Of a stretch of DNA of 43,755 nt, positions 22,977 through 31,739 are shown piece after piece. Within the stretch, counting starts at the first letter, position 1. Every line of letters begins with the position of its first letter. This stretch comes from a virus: the IMG/VR virus record IMGVR_UViG_3300029990_000014, positions 1 through 43,755 of that record; one strand, given 5' to 3'. The position numbers were made by a program, and so were the translations under genes. The notes under the pieces were generated by a model. The model searched no databases. It worked only from the letters and a program-made list of their open reading frames with translations, and was not told the origin of the DNA.

Positions 22977-23029
22977 AGCGCGATAGGCCCCCAGCGGCCA
23001 CAGGAGCCGATCTGAGGGCCTATCGCGCT
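22977..23029 (-). other. 14-bp perfect hairpin after the first early gene
   Basis: AGCGCGATAGGCCC (22977-22990) pairs with GGGCCTATCGCGCT (23016-23029), 25-base loop, 20 bases after the stop of the minus gene at 23049. No T-run follows. Like the other 14-15 bp stems here it separates transcription units. Confidence 0.6.
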
Positions 23030-23048
23030 TACCCCTAGTGAGAGTGCT

Positions 23049-23369
23049 TCACCACATCACCTTCGTGAGCAAAAGCTTCTCAGTTTCATCGGCGAGATTG
23101 GAGAAGTGGATTGATGTGATCTCGTTCCTTTCTGACCAGTGCTCTGCCATGTGCAGGTAATGCATGCGGTCGGTTATCAGAGTTGTGATCTCGTCTTCTT
23201 TGACATACTCATTGTGAATCGCAATTTCACGGTTCACCATCTCCTGATACAGCTCATTGAAGTCATCGACGCTGATCTCATATTCGATGTTTGCGTACTC
23301 CATGTGCAGCAAGTGGACGCGACGGTTGCGGGTTGCGGTGTTCAGTTCATACTCAGTGATGTGCATCAT
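23049..23369 (-). CDS. Unknown early protein (first main gene of the minus arm)
   Basis: 106 residues, helical, rich in Glu, His and Met (VDDFNELYQEMVNREIAIHN, DRMHYLHMAEHWSERN). No motif. It starts at ATGATG directly after a possible 27-codon frame and heads the minus arm opposite the XRE-type regulator, so it is probably among the first genes expressed. Confidence 0.6.
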   Translation of the reverse strand: MMHITEYELNTATRNRRVHLLHMEYANIEYEISVDDFNELYQEMVNREIAIHNEYVKEDEITTLITDRMHYLHMAEHWSERNEITSIHFSNLADETEKLLLTKVMW

Positions 23370-23371
23370 TG

Positions 23372-23455
23372 TCAGAGTCCCATCTCATTGTTTGACGCGA
23401 TTGCAATCAGGTCGGCATTGCTGAGGGATCGCAGGAGCTTCATGAACCAACGCAT
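23372..23455 (-). CDS. Possible 27-residue leaderless gene
   Basis: MRWFMKLLRSLSNADLIAIA, then SNNEMGL. A TATGCT -10-like box ends six bases before the ATG, the same geometry as the WhiB and XRE genes, but no -35 is seen. Its TGA lies two bases before the ATG at 23369, suggesting coupling. Confidence 0.35.
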   Translation of the reverse strand: MRWFMKLLRSLSNADLIAIASNNEMGL

Positions 23456-23582
23456 TTGCAAAGCATACCATGGTCATATGATGTTGCGCGACTTTCGCGG
23501 CATTCGTTTCCATTGCAGTAATTCAATGTGTATTTATTAGCTTGAGAAACTGTGATATACCTAAGTAATGGCTTGAACTCCC

Positions 23583-23591
23583 TGATACACT
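23583..23591 (+). promoter_or_regulatory. Extended -10 promoter of the XRE-type gene
   Basis: TG-A-TACACT ends six bases before the ATG at 23598, so transcription would start on the ATG (leaderless). No clear -35; the extended -10 may compensate. The divergent spacer 23456-23597 holds no other clear element. Confidence 0.5.
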
Positions 23592-23597
23592 AGTACC

Positions 23598-24089
23598 ATG
23601 AATCCAATCGCCTCATTCCGCCGTACCCATGGCCTCCTTCAATCCCATCTATCTCGCATCTGCCGTGTATCAGTATTAACCATCAAGAACTATGAGCGGG
23701 GTGTAGCGACGATTAACCAGTTGGCCGCCCTTAATTATTCTGTAGCGAGAGCAATGCCGGATACAACTTTTCCCATAGTCTCATTAGAAGACTATGCTGC
23801 TTGGGTTTCTGAGAAGCGCCGTGGCAATGCGTTGTATATTATGAAGTTATTATCGAAGGGCTCTGTAGCGAGTGCTGGAGAAGGAATTGATAGGTTATTA
23901 GCTCTAGAGGCTGCATTTGGAACTAGGTATGCTTGGTGTAATGCTTTATGTGTTGTGGATCGCATTTGGGAGCATTTCGTTGGGCGGGAACGGGAAGGCT
24001 TTTCCGATGGAAGCGGATTTATGGAATTTGTTATGAAAGATATGTTAGGAGATGATTACGATGGCTTTGTTCGGCGAATTTGGGGTTGA
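23598..24089 (+). CDS. XRE-type helix-turn-helix regulator
   Basis: 163 residues. N-terminal domain FRRTHGLLQSHLSRICRVSV followed by LTIKNYERGVATINQLAAL matches the XRE/Cro fold (helices around residues 8-45). The C-terminal part is helical and unassigned (WVSEKRRGNALYIMKLL, IWEHFVGRERE). Its place at the divergent start of both arms suggests it controls the switch between them, or late transcription. Three motif copies lie inside. It overlaps the next gene by about 30 bases. Confidence 0.7.
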   Translation: MNPIASFRRTHGLLQSHLSRICRVSVLTIKNYERGVATINQLAALNYSVARAMPDTTFPIVSLEDYAAWVSEKRRGNALYIMKLLSKGSVASAGEGIDRLLALEAAFGTRYAWCNALCVVDRIWEHFVGREREGFSDGSGFMEFVMKDMLGDDYDGFVRRIWG

Positions 24090-25326
24090 CGCTGTTAGGA
24101 GGGAATATGCGGGGGTTGGGATTGTTGAATCGGCGGGGGATGCATATGTTGCGGCGGTTGTTGGGAGGGGGCCTAAGTTTGATGGGGTTTTCTCTGTAGC
24201 GAAGTATATGATGAATGGGCCTTGTTATTATCCTGGGAATTTGCCTGATGAGGTTATTATCTCGGATGATAATATTGCTAAGATTCTCATGCATAAGAGA
24301 TGGTTGACGCAGGAGGAGCATTTATTTCTGGTTGGGAAGATTGCTAATGGGGATTTGGCTCCTTCGGCGATTGTTGAAATGCCCGTTTTCAGTGGAATAA
24401 CGGAGGCAACGGTTGCGGGATTCGGAAAAGATATTGCTAATCGAGTTATGATTCTCAGAGATGAGAGGGTTGAAATGCTTGAGAATAACAGAGCTGCTAA
24501 GAAGAAGATGCTAACTGCGAGGCAGCAAATGGCTATTAGGATGGCAACTGAGGATTCTACGGGCATTATCGGGCAGGTTAATGTTATCGGCTTGAGTTCT
24601 CTCTATGCAGAGAGGATACTGGTTATGACGAAGATGCTCTGGACCCTCTATGGAAGAATGCCAACGGGGCCCGAAGTTTCGGCTTGCTTACCCGGATCTG
24701 GAATTCAGGCGGCAACTGTTGAAGAATTATTCCGGGATAAGGTTGCTTTGAGGTTCTTCCGAGAGAATGATATGCCTCAGAATCCTCAGATTGGGCTTTC
24801 GGCGAAGCAGGCATTGCTTATTGCGATCCTGACTAATCCGAATGATACCCGAACCATTAACGCCAAGCTTAAGGATGTTGGCGTTACGGATGGGGAATAT
24901 CAGCAATGGTTAATGCTTCCCATCTTTAAGACGATGTTGGGGCAATTCTCTGAGGAAATGCTGATGGCAGCGGTTCCGATGGCGCATTCTTCGTTGCTTA
25001 AGCAGGTTGCTAGAGGCAATATGACCGCTATTGGCCTTCTTTATCAGATTACCGGCCGTTACAATCCGGCGGATCGCTCCGCTACGGATGTTAAGGCTCT
25101 AATGGGCCAGGTTATTGACATCATTTCCCGCAATGTTAGCAACCCTCAGCAGCTTTTGGCCATCGCCGAGCAGCTTGAATCCGTTACTTCGGGACGCCCT
25201 GCTGTAGCGAAATCAACGCAGCCGCTTGTTATTGACTCCACGATTGACGGATTTACCCCTGCTACTTACTCTATTACCGAGTTAGAGGAGCACATTCCGA
25301 ATGGGAACTCAGACTTCAAGGCTTAA
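24061..25326 (+). CDS. Small-terminase candidate with HTH-like region
   Basis: 421 residues from the ATG at 24061 (AGGAG nine bases upstream; an ATG at 24052 is too close to that site). The C-terminal half has KQALLIAILTNPNDTRTINA and DVGVTDGEYQQWLMLPIFKT, a pattern like phBC6A51-type HTH domains of small terminases. Small terminases bind the packaging site and regulate TerL. It is long for a TerS, and two fibre-like genes separate it from TerL, so the call is moderate. Confidence 0.5.
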   Translation: MALFGEFGVDAVRREYAGVGIVESAGDAYVAAVVGRGPKFDGVFSVAKYMMNGPCYYPGNLPDEVIISDDNIAKILMHKRWLTQEEHLFLVGKIANGDLAPSAIVEMPVFSGITEATVAGFGKDIANRVMILRDERVEMLENNRAAKKKMLTARQQMAIRMATEDSTGIIGQVNVIGLSSLYAERILVMTKMLWTLYGRMPTGPEVSACLPGSGIQAATVEELFRDKVALRFFRENDMPQNPQIGLSAKQALLIAILTNPNDTRTINAKLKDVGVTDGEYQQWLMLPIFKTMLGQFSEEMLMAAVPMAHSSLLKQVARGNMTAIGLLYQITGRYNPADRSATDVKALMGQVIDIISRNVSNPQQLLAIAEQLESVTSGRPAVAKSTQPLVIDSTIDGFTPATYSITELEEHIPNGNSDFKA

Positions 25327-25999
25327 GCTGCTGAAGCCGGACGTTACAGATAACGTTAACGTTCTTTCGCAGCTTAATGCTAATTATGACTCTATTGACG
25401 CTGCAATCGGGACGTTCATCTGCACTTCTACCACCCACCCGACTGGGACTAATAGGTTCCAGGGCCAGATTATCTTCGAGACGGATACTCTTCGTTCCTA
25501 CATTTGGACCGGCGGGGGATGGACTCGAATTCAGACGGATCAGGACTTCGGAACCGTTAAGCGGGATACTGATGATCTGACCACCTTTACTAATACTACT
25601 ACTATGACCAATGATACTCAGCTTTTCGTTGTTCTGGGAGCTGGCAATATCTACACGGTTGACACCACTATTCACGTTAGTGGGCCCACCGCCGCTGACT
25701 TTAAGATGAACTGGACTTTCTCCGGAACTCTTAACTACTCAGCTCGTTCTGTTTTCGGGCCTCACGCTTCTGTAGCGGATGATACCAATATGACGGCTAT
25801 TATCAATTATGCTTCGGCTCTCGCTACAGCAATTCCTTATGGAACTGACGGTGGCCATGTTTCTGTTATTAGAGAGAGCCTCTATTTAGACGTTAATACA
25901 GCCGGAGTCCTACAGCTTATGGGGGCTCAGGTTACTGCTAACGTCTCTACTACGGCTATGACTAAGTCTTCCAGGTTCAACTGGAATAGGGTCCAGTGA
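25301..25999 (+). CDS. Structural/fibre-like protein
   Basis: 232 residues, GGAG about ten bases before the ATG. N-terminus MGTQTSRLKLLKPDVTDNVN resembles short attachment domains of actinophage tail proteins; the rest is beta-rich with many Thr and Gly (FTNTTTMTNDTQLFVVLGAG). Likely a tail or head decoration/receptor-binding protein. Frame overlaps the previous gene by 26 bases. Confidence 0.55.
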   Translation: MGTQTSRLKLLKPDVTDNVNVLSQLNANYDSIDAAIGTFICTSTTHPTGTNRFQGQIIFETDTLRSYIWTGGGWTRIQTDQDFGTVKRDTDDLTTFTNTTTMTNDTQLFVVLGAGNIYTVDTTIHVSGPTAADFKMNWTFSGTLNYSARSVFGPHASVADDTNMTAIINYASALATAIPYGTDGGHVSVIRESLYLDVNTAGVLQLMGAQVTANVSTTAMTKSSRFNWNRVQ

Positions 26000-26000
26000 T

Positions 26001-26717
26001 ATGACGGATGAAGTTTCTAGAGCGGCCCACATTAACTGTGACGTTGATACAAGTAAATTTGCCCAGCACCATACCCTCGGAGGTAATAGGCACCAGGCAT
26101 CTCCAGGTGACCATACCCACGATGGAAACAGGAGCCGGCCTCTCACTTACGTCCGGGGTCCTATTAATTCTGTAGTTCAGACTACAGAGACTCTTTTATT
26201 TGAGGTTCCAATCTTCGACTCTGGGACCTATAAAATTAAAGTTATTGGGAGGTTTATTGATGACGTTAGCGATGGTACTGATACTGGTGGGAGCACTCTC
26301 GATACTCGCTATGGGCTTGTCAATTGTTCTAGCGCTAATCCTGGACTTGAATATCGAACCGGACAAGGCTGGCGATACTTTGGGTCAGGAATCGCTGCTG
26401 TAGCGACAGGATTGAAATGGAGTGGAACAACCGGTGGAGCTATTCGACCAATGCTTTACGGAACTAACCAGGGCCTCACATTCTCATATGGGTTGGGATA
26501 CAGCTACAACCCTGCTCACGGGGCTACCGAAAACTCCGAGATCATCGACGAATGCGTTGTCAATATTACGTCCGTCCAGCCCGGAGCCAAAATCCAATAT
26601 TTCGCCATTGCAGCGAGTGATCCTAAGACAGGCGCTTTCACGCGGTCTGTGTTCGGCCGAGAAAGTTCGGACCCCTCTGCTGGGACCTATATCGAAGTAA
26701 CAAGAATTAGTGGATAG
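26001..26717 (+). CDS. Structural/fibre-like protein with His-rich neck
   Basis: 238 residues. Near the start is AQHHTLGGNRHQASPGDHTH, a His/Gly neck seen in trimeric fibres, then a beta-rich domain (ETLLFEVPIFDSGTYKIKVI). Pairs with the preceding gene as a probable two-part fibre. The ribosome site is weak. Receptor binding is inferred. Confidence 0.55.
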   Translation: MTDEVSRAAHINCDVDTSKFAQHHTLGGNRHQASPGDHTHDGNRSRPLTYVRGPINSVVQTTETLLFEVPIFDSGTYKIKVIGRFIDDVSDGTDTGGSTLDTRYGLVNCSSANPGLEYRTGQGWRYFGSGIAAVATGLKWSGTTGGAIRPMLYGTNQGLTFSYGLGYSYNPAHGATENSEIIDECVVNITSVQPGAKIQYFAIAASDPKTGAFTRSVFGRESSDPSAGTYIEVTRISG

Positions 26718-26725
26718 GAGATGAA

Positions 26726-28261
26726 ATGGCCCGCCCTGTAGCGAAAGCTGTAAGCACCAAGGACCTAGTGGGACAGCTAGCTTCTGGGCTTAGGCAGCAG
26801 GCTCGAAACACTAATATTTACGGTTACGTTCCTCACGCTAAGCAGAATAAGTTCCATGTTTCAATGGCTCATATGCGACTCTATATTGGAGGTAACCGAG
26901 CGGGTAAGACTACTGCTGGAGTTATCGAAGATATTTGGTGGGCAACTGGAACTCATCCATTTAGGGAAACTCCGCCACCTCCGGTTCAGGGTCGAGTTGT
27001 TGGAGTTGACTTTGCACGCGGTGTTGAGTTAATTCTGCTCCCTGAGTTCAAGCGGTGGTGCCCAGCAATCTACCTAAGAGGGGGTTCCTGGGCCTCTGCA
27101 TACCACTCCGGTACCCGCATTCTGCATTTCGCTAATGGCTCAACAATTGAGTTTATGAGCTATGAGCAGGATGTAGAGAAGTTCGCGGGTACTTCCAGGC
27201 ACTGGACACATTACGATGAGGAGCCTCCTTCTTACATCTTCATTGAATGTGAAGCCCGACTCATTGATACTAACGGTTATAGCTGGATGACTATGTCTCC
27301 CGTCGAGGGTATGACATGGGTATACCAAGACCTCTATATGAAAAGTAATGAGGACGAAGGTGACATTTTCGCTATCACGGTTAACATGCTCGACAATCCT
27401 TACATTAACAAAGACTCAGCTAACCGCTTCTTCAATAAGCTTGGCGATGAGGAACGGGAAGCTCGTGAGCAGGGTAATTTCGTACAATTTGGTGGCTTGA
27501 TTTTCAAGGACTTCGGCAAGTTCGCCAATACTAAGTATAAGATCCCTCAGATGATCCCGCCAATGGAGTGGGATTGGTACATGAGCATGGATCACGGGTT
27601 CAATAATGCTACGTGCTGGTTGTGGCATGCTCGTAACCCGTTGACTAATGAGGTCATCACATTCGCCGAGCACTATGAGCGGCAAATGATTGTTGATGAC
27701 CACGCCAAGGTTGTTAATAAGATGGCAGCCGAGTTCAAGAAGGCCAAGAATGACTACGCTCTTATTGTGGGAGATCCTGCAATTGAACAGCGCAATGGAG
27801 TTACTGGTAATAGTATTAGAGCGGAATACGCTAAAAGCGGACTCTATATTATGCCAGGCAACAACGACGTCTTAGCCAGCATCAATAAGATTAACTCTTA
27901 CTTGAAAGCACCTAGCTGGAGAGTTACAGAGAACTGTACTAACTTGATTCGAGAGATGACCCATCTTAGGTGGGCAACTCTTACGTCAAAGAAGGCGCAA
28001 GCTAATCATAATGTTCAAGAGAGCATCCATAAGAAGGATGACCACTCTGTTGATGCATTACGTTATTTCATGATGCAGCTACCTGCTCTTCCTGATTCGG
28101 GTCAAGAAGTTAAAGAAATGCTTGTGCCAACGCCGGGCATGTCATATGATTTCAATGTAGCAACAAAGCCCATCGCCCCGTTATGGGACACCCGAGGAAC
28201 TAGCTGGGATGTCACTTCGGTATTAGCGGACAGTGAATTGACAGGATTGGAGTACGACTAA
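26726..28261 (+). CDS. terL: Terminase large subunit
   Basis: 511 residues, GGAG five bases before the ATG. ATPase: Walker A GGNRAGKT (residues 55-62) and Walker B-type WTHYDEEPPS. Nuclease domain: MSMDHGFNNATCWLW with the first Asp, LIVGDPAIEQRNG, and KKDDHSVDALRY with the last Asp. It drives DNA into the capsid and cuts it. Family branch (headful or cos) cannot be told from sequence here; the circular assembly is compatible with headful packaging. Confidence 0.93.
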   Translation: MARPVAKAVSTKDLVGQLASGLRQQARNTNIYGYVPHAKQNKFHVSMAHMRLYIGGNRAGKTTAGVIEDIWWATGTHPFRETPPPPVQGRVVGVDFARGVELILLPEFKRWCPAIYLRGGSWASAYHSGTRILHFANGSTIEFMSYEQDVEKFAGTSRHWTHYDEEPPSYIFIECEARLIDTNGYSWMTMSPVEGMTWVYQDLYMKSNEDEGDIFAITVNMLDNPYINKDSANRFFNKLGDEEREAREQGNFVQFGGLIFKDFGKFANTKYKIPQMIPPMEWDWYMSMDHGFNNATCWLWHARNPLTNEVITFAEHYERQMIVDDHAKVVNKMAAEFKKAKNDYALIVGDPAIEQRNGVTGNSIRAEYAKSGLYIMPGNNDVLASINKINSYLKAPSWRVTENCTNLIREMTHLRWATLTSKKAQANHNVQESIHKKDDHSVDALRYFMMQLPALPDSGQEVKEMLVPTPGMSYDFNVATKPIAPLWDTRGTSWDVTSVLADSELTGLEYD

Positions 28262-28626
28262 TGCGTATTGGCGAATATGGCGATCTTCTGATCGCATTCG
28301 AGCAGGAGCGAGCGGCGGCTGATGCCGAGGGCCGTAAGCCTGATTTCTCGCGTACGGGTTATGTTCCTGTAGCGATTATGGACGAGTACGTTAATGAAAA
28401 TGCTCCCGTAACTTTCCCGATTGACTACGCCGATCTTCTGGCGTTCTGGGAGACTAAGGAGCCCGAGGTATTTGCTGCCAAGGATAAGCCCCTTCCCACT
28501 GCGGAAGAGAACAAGGTAGCTGACGCCGAGCTTATTGATACCATTAACTCTGGCGGAGAACTCCCTGTAGCGGAGGGTACCAACATCCTTCCCGACAGCG
28601 ATGAGCTTCCTAAGTTTGATTTCTGA
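28261..28626 (+). CDS. Acidic protein between terminase and portal, unknown
   Basis: 121 residues, strongly acidic, ending DSDELPKFDF. ATG overlaps the TerL TAA (TAATG) with GGAG eight bases upstream. Low complexity Glu/Asp/Ala. Perhaps a scaffold-like or packaging helper; no family known. Confidence 0.6.
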   Translation: MRIGEYGDLLIAFEQERAAADAEGRKPDFSRTGYVPVAIMDEYVNENAPVTFPIDYADLLAFWETKEPEVFAAKDKPLPTAEENKVADAELIDTINSGGELPVAEGTNILPDSDELPKFDF

Positions 28627-28634
28627 GGTTTAAC

Positions 28635-29057
28635 ATGGAACAGATCAATAGCAGGTTTAAGATTACGGAGCGACCGTTTAATGCTCCAGGTAAGTGCTTA
28701 ATCTGCGGCTCCGTAGACCGTCCTGTTGTTGATTTCGGTCTCGAAGGTGAATTCTCTACTTTGGAGAATACGGAGCTGGGAGAGACTAAGTTCCAGCGCT
28801 TTACGGACTTTGTGGGTGTCGCCTATTGGTGCCGAGACTGCGTTCGGGAAGCGGCTCTTGTATTTGATATTGCCAGTAAAGAAGATTATTTGAAGCTTGC
28901 CCTTAAGTGTGAGCAGCTTGAAGTAGACCTGAAGGAGGCGTACGCACGTGTCACAGCAAAGCTTATTGATTTTGCTGGGAGCCTCACTCCTCCTCCTAGT
29001 TTTGATCTGCTTGATGTTGATCATCTTATTGAAGGCGCTAAGCTCTCAAAAGGATAG
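28635..29057 (+). CDS. Zinc-ribbon protein near portal
   Basis: 140 residues, GAGG before the ATG. KCLICGSVDRPVVD and YWCRDCVREAA give C-x2-C...C-x2-C, a zinc ribbon, followed by a coiled-coil helix (KLALKCEQLEVDLKEAYARV). Function unknown; the last 110 bases overlap the next gene. Confidence 0.65.
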   Translation: MEQINSRFKITERPFNAPGKCLICGSVDRPVVDFGLEGEFSTLENTELGETKFQRFTDFVGVAYWCRDCVREAALVFDIASKEDYLKLALKCEQLEVDLKEAYARVTAKLIDFAGSLTPPPSFDLLDVDHLIEGAKLSKG

Positions 29058-29352
29058 TAACGAACAGCTTACTCAGATTACTATTACCACTGTAGAGTGG
29101 CAGCGGGAACAAATGGAGCAGCAGCAGAGATTGCTCGCCGCTAAGGGCCCGATGGAGTTGCAGGTAATTCAGTCAGCAATGGCTGCCCCTGTAGCGAGTA
29201 ATCCTGAGAGTTTCAATCCAACTATTGATCCCTCAGATGCTGCTTACATGCAGATGATGGCACGCCTGGAAGGAGGACTGAGTGGCGATCCAAATGCCGG
29301 AATTGCTTTCTTCGATCACCTCCCTGATGGATTTACAGACGTTCAAACGTAA
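28948..29352 (+). CDS. Single-pass membrane protein overlapping both neighbours
   Basis: 134 residues from a GTG at 28948 with GGAGG nine bases upstream. N-terminal membrane helix SLLILLGASLLLLVLICLML, then a Gln/Glu coiled coil (EQLTQITITTVEWQREQMEQ). It overlaps the zinc-ribbon gene by 110 bases and the portal by 71. May be a membrane-anchored assembly or lysis helper. Confidence 0.55.
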   Translation: MSQQSLLILLGASLLLLVLICLMLIILLKALSSQKDSNEQLTQITITTVEWQREQMEQQQRLLAAKGPMELQVIQSAMAAPVASNPESFNPTIDPSDAAYMQMMARLEGGLSGDPNAGIAFFDHLPDGFTDVQT

Positions 29353-31411
29353 TAAGGAACTAGCAACTTGGGTACGTGAGCAATATACCAAGATGCACAG
29401 CGATCAGCTCAGGGCACGGCAAACCTGGTACATGAATATGGCTTTCTATGATAGCCAGCAGTGGTCGGAATTAAACCCGACTACTAATAAGCTGTACCAG
29501 CGTAAGGTTCCTCCTTTCCGGGTTCGACACACTGCTAATATTGTTGAGCCTATCGTACGTACTGAGATTGCTAGAATTACTGCTCAGAAGCCTAGCGCTT
29601 CTGTAGTTCCTGCTAGCTCTGACGACGATGACTTGATGGCAGCTCATGCAGCAGAGCAGCTTTGGGAGTCCTTATGTTCGACCAGAAAGTTGAAGAAGAA
29701 GTTCAACTCCGCCGCATATTGGACTGTAATTACAGGTAATGGCTTCATTAAGACGTTCTGGGATACTACTACAGCAGATATGGCGTCTACGTACGCTAGT
29801 ACGAACCCTATGTTTGGTCCGGGCAACCCCATTATGGGAGACATCTGTTACCGAGTAATTAGTCCCTTCCATCTTTTTGTGCCGGATCTAACTACCGAAG
29901 ATATTCAGGATCAGGGTTTCGTCTTCACTGTCTACACGTACCCTGTAGAGACAGTGAAGATGTTATTCCCTGGTCAGGATATTACCCCTGACACGCTCGC
30001 TGCTAATCAGGTGATGGATGAAGCGTTCACGGTCTCCAATAGAGGTGGCAAGCAGGCGAAGCCAGATTGTGTCCTGGTTATCGAAGCTTGGGTCAAGCCT
30101 GGTCAGACTAGCTTGTTACCTACTGGCGGACAGGTAATTGTTGCAAATGACAAGGTCCTTTACACAGGTGATATGTACGAGCATGGCCAATTTCCATTTG
30201 CGCATTTTAAGCATATCCCTACGGGAAAGTTCTATGCTAAGAGTGTAGTCTCCACCATTATTCCGCTACAGCGTGAATATAACCGTACTCGGTCTCAGAT
30301 TATTGAGGCTAAGAATCGGATGGCGCGGCCTCAGTTGCTTGCGGCTAAGGGTTCAATTGATGCTAGCAGGCTTACTAACGCTCCCGGTCTGGTGATTGAG
30401 TACGTTCCGGGGCTCCCGGCACCTACTCCTCTTCCGCTACAGCCCTTACCTGCTTATGTAATTAATGAATTGCAGCAGGTTCGTGCCGACATGGAAGATA
30501 TTTCAGGCCAGCACCAGGTATCTAGCGGCGGCGCTCCTCCTGGAGTTACTGCCGCTACAGCTATTTCCTTCTTGCAGGAGAAGGATGATAGCCTTCTGAC
30601 GACTGTCTATCAGTCGGTGGAAGATGGGTTCGAGGATATTGCCAAGCAGTCTATTGGCCTGGCTATTCAGTATTACGATGTGCCACGACTGATTAAGACT
30701 AACGGAAGTGATTACTCCTTTGACACGCTCATGCTTAAGGGTTCGGATATTAAGTCAGGAACTGACATTCGAATGGAAGGCGGGTCAGCCCTGCCGACTT
30801 CAAAGGCGGCGCGTCAAGCGTTCATCCTGGACTTAATGTCCCGAGGGTTTATTGACCCTCAAAACGGGCTTAAGTTGCTTGATATGGGTGGCACTGCAAA
30901 GCTTTGGGAAGACCTTAAGATTGACGAATCTCAGGCGCAGCGTGAAAACATGCGCATGAAGGTTCTAACTGCTGAAGATGTAGCGGCTCACCAGGATCAA
31001 TGGGGCCAGTATCAGCAGCAAGCAGATGCACAAATGCAGCAGACAGGATCGTTGGATTCTTCCAATCCTGTAGCAGATCCAAATAGCCAAATGATGATGG
31101 CTCCCGGCCCAATCGTGCCTGTCAATACTTGGGATAATCACGATGTCCACATCACTGAGCACAACAAGTTCCGCAAGACTCAGGCGTTTGAGGGCCTTTC
31201 AAACACCGTTAAGCAGGAATTTGAGCTTCACGTTAATACTCACTTGCAGGCAGTCCAGGCTGCAATGCAAGAAGTACAGGGCGTAATGGCTCAGCAGGCA
31301 ATGTCAGGTGGCGGAATGCCGCCGGGAATGCCTGGAACTCCCGGAACTACTAGTAGTTCTGTAGCGACAGGACAGACTGATCCCGGAATCGGAGGACCTC
31401 CCAATGGTTAA
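29282..31411 (+). CDS. Portal protein, P22-like
   Basis: 709 residues from the GTG at 29282, which has GGAGG five bases upstream. Length and the pattern WYMNMAFYDSQQWSE, ANIVEPIVRTEIARI and QREYNRTRSQIIEAKNRM match large podovirus portals. The C-terminus is Gln/Met-rich, as in portals with a long barrel. It forms the dodecameric ring for DNA entry and tail attachment. It ends overlapping the 31404 gene. Confidence 0.9.
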   Translation: MAIQMPELLSSITSLMDLQTFKRNKELATWVREQYTKMHSDQLRARQTWYMNMAFYDSQQWSELNPTTNKLYQRKVPPFRVRHTANIVEPIVRTEIARITAQKPSASVVPASSDDDDLMAAHAAEQLWESLCSTRKLKKKFNSAAYWTVITGNGFIKTFWDTTTADMASTYASTNPMFGPGNPIMGDICYRVISPFHLFVPDLTTEDIQDQGFVFTVYTYPVETVKMLFPGQDITPDTLAANQVMDEAFTVSNRGGKQAKPDCVLVIEAWVKPGQTSLLPTGGQVIVANDKVLYTGDMYEHGQFPFAHFKHIPTGKFYAKSVVSTIIPLQREYNRTRSQIIEAKNRMARPQLLAAKGSIDASRLTNAPGLVIEYVPGLPAPTPLPLQPLPAYVINELQQVRADMEDISGQHQVSSGGAPPGVTAATAISFLQEKDDSLLTTVYQSVEDGFEDIAKQSIGLAIQYYDVPRLIKTNGSDYSFDTLMLKGSDIKSGTDIRMEGGSALPTSKAARQAFILDLMSRGFIDPQNGLKLLDMGGTAKLWEDLKIDESQAQRENMRMKVLTAEDVAAHQDQWGQYQQQADAQMQQTGSLDSSNPVADPNSQMMMAPGPIVPVNTWDNHDVHITEHNKFRKTQAFEGLSNTVKQEFELHVNTHLQAVQAAMQEVQGVMAQQAMSGGGMPPGMPGTPGTTSSSVATGQTDPGIGGPPNG

Positions 31412-31655
31412 TAACGACCCAAATGTATCTCAGGGTTTTGTTGATAAGCGTCTTAACCGTGGAAGTGCAACTACTACAGTTGCTACTCCTGCTAACTATG
31501 ACAACGTTGGTGCCCTTAGGGCCCGTTGCCTTGTTCTTAATGCGGCTTATTGGAACACTGCTATTGCCTCTGGCGGTGCTTCTCGCCTTGATGTAGCGAC
31601 GATTAATGATTTAATAATGTTCGTTCGCGCTGCGGATGATGCAGGTAGCATCTAA
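31404..31655 (+). CDS. Small structural protein, unknown
   Basis: 83 residues, GGAGG eight bases before the ATG, overlapping the portal end by eight bases. Ser/Thr/Asn-rich N-terminus and a helical C-terminus (INDLIMFVRAADDAGSI). Likely a head-completion or assembly factor by location. Confidence 0.55.
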   Translation: MVNNDPNVSQGFVDKRLNRGSATTTVATPANYDNVGALRARCLVLNAAYWNTAIASGGASRLDVATINDLIMFVRAADDAGSI

Positions 31656-31660
31656 ACTGT

Positions 31661-31690
31661 TTGACCGTTCTATGTAAGTGTCAATATACT
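31661..31690 (+). promoter_or_regulatory. Promoter upstream of scaffold and capsid genes
   Basis: TTGACC (31661-31666), 18-base spacer, TATACT (31685-31690), about 50 bases before the scaffold ATG. It would give extra transcription of scaffold and major capsid genes, which are needed in large amounts. Confidence 0.72.
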
Positions 31691-31739
31691 TGTTGCAGAG
31701 GCCAGGGCCGCTAGACGGTACAGCCCGGAAGGATTTAAA

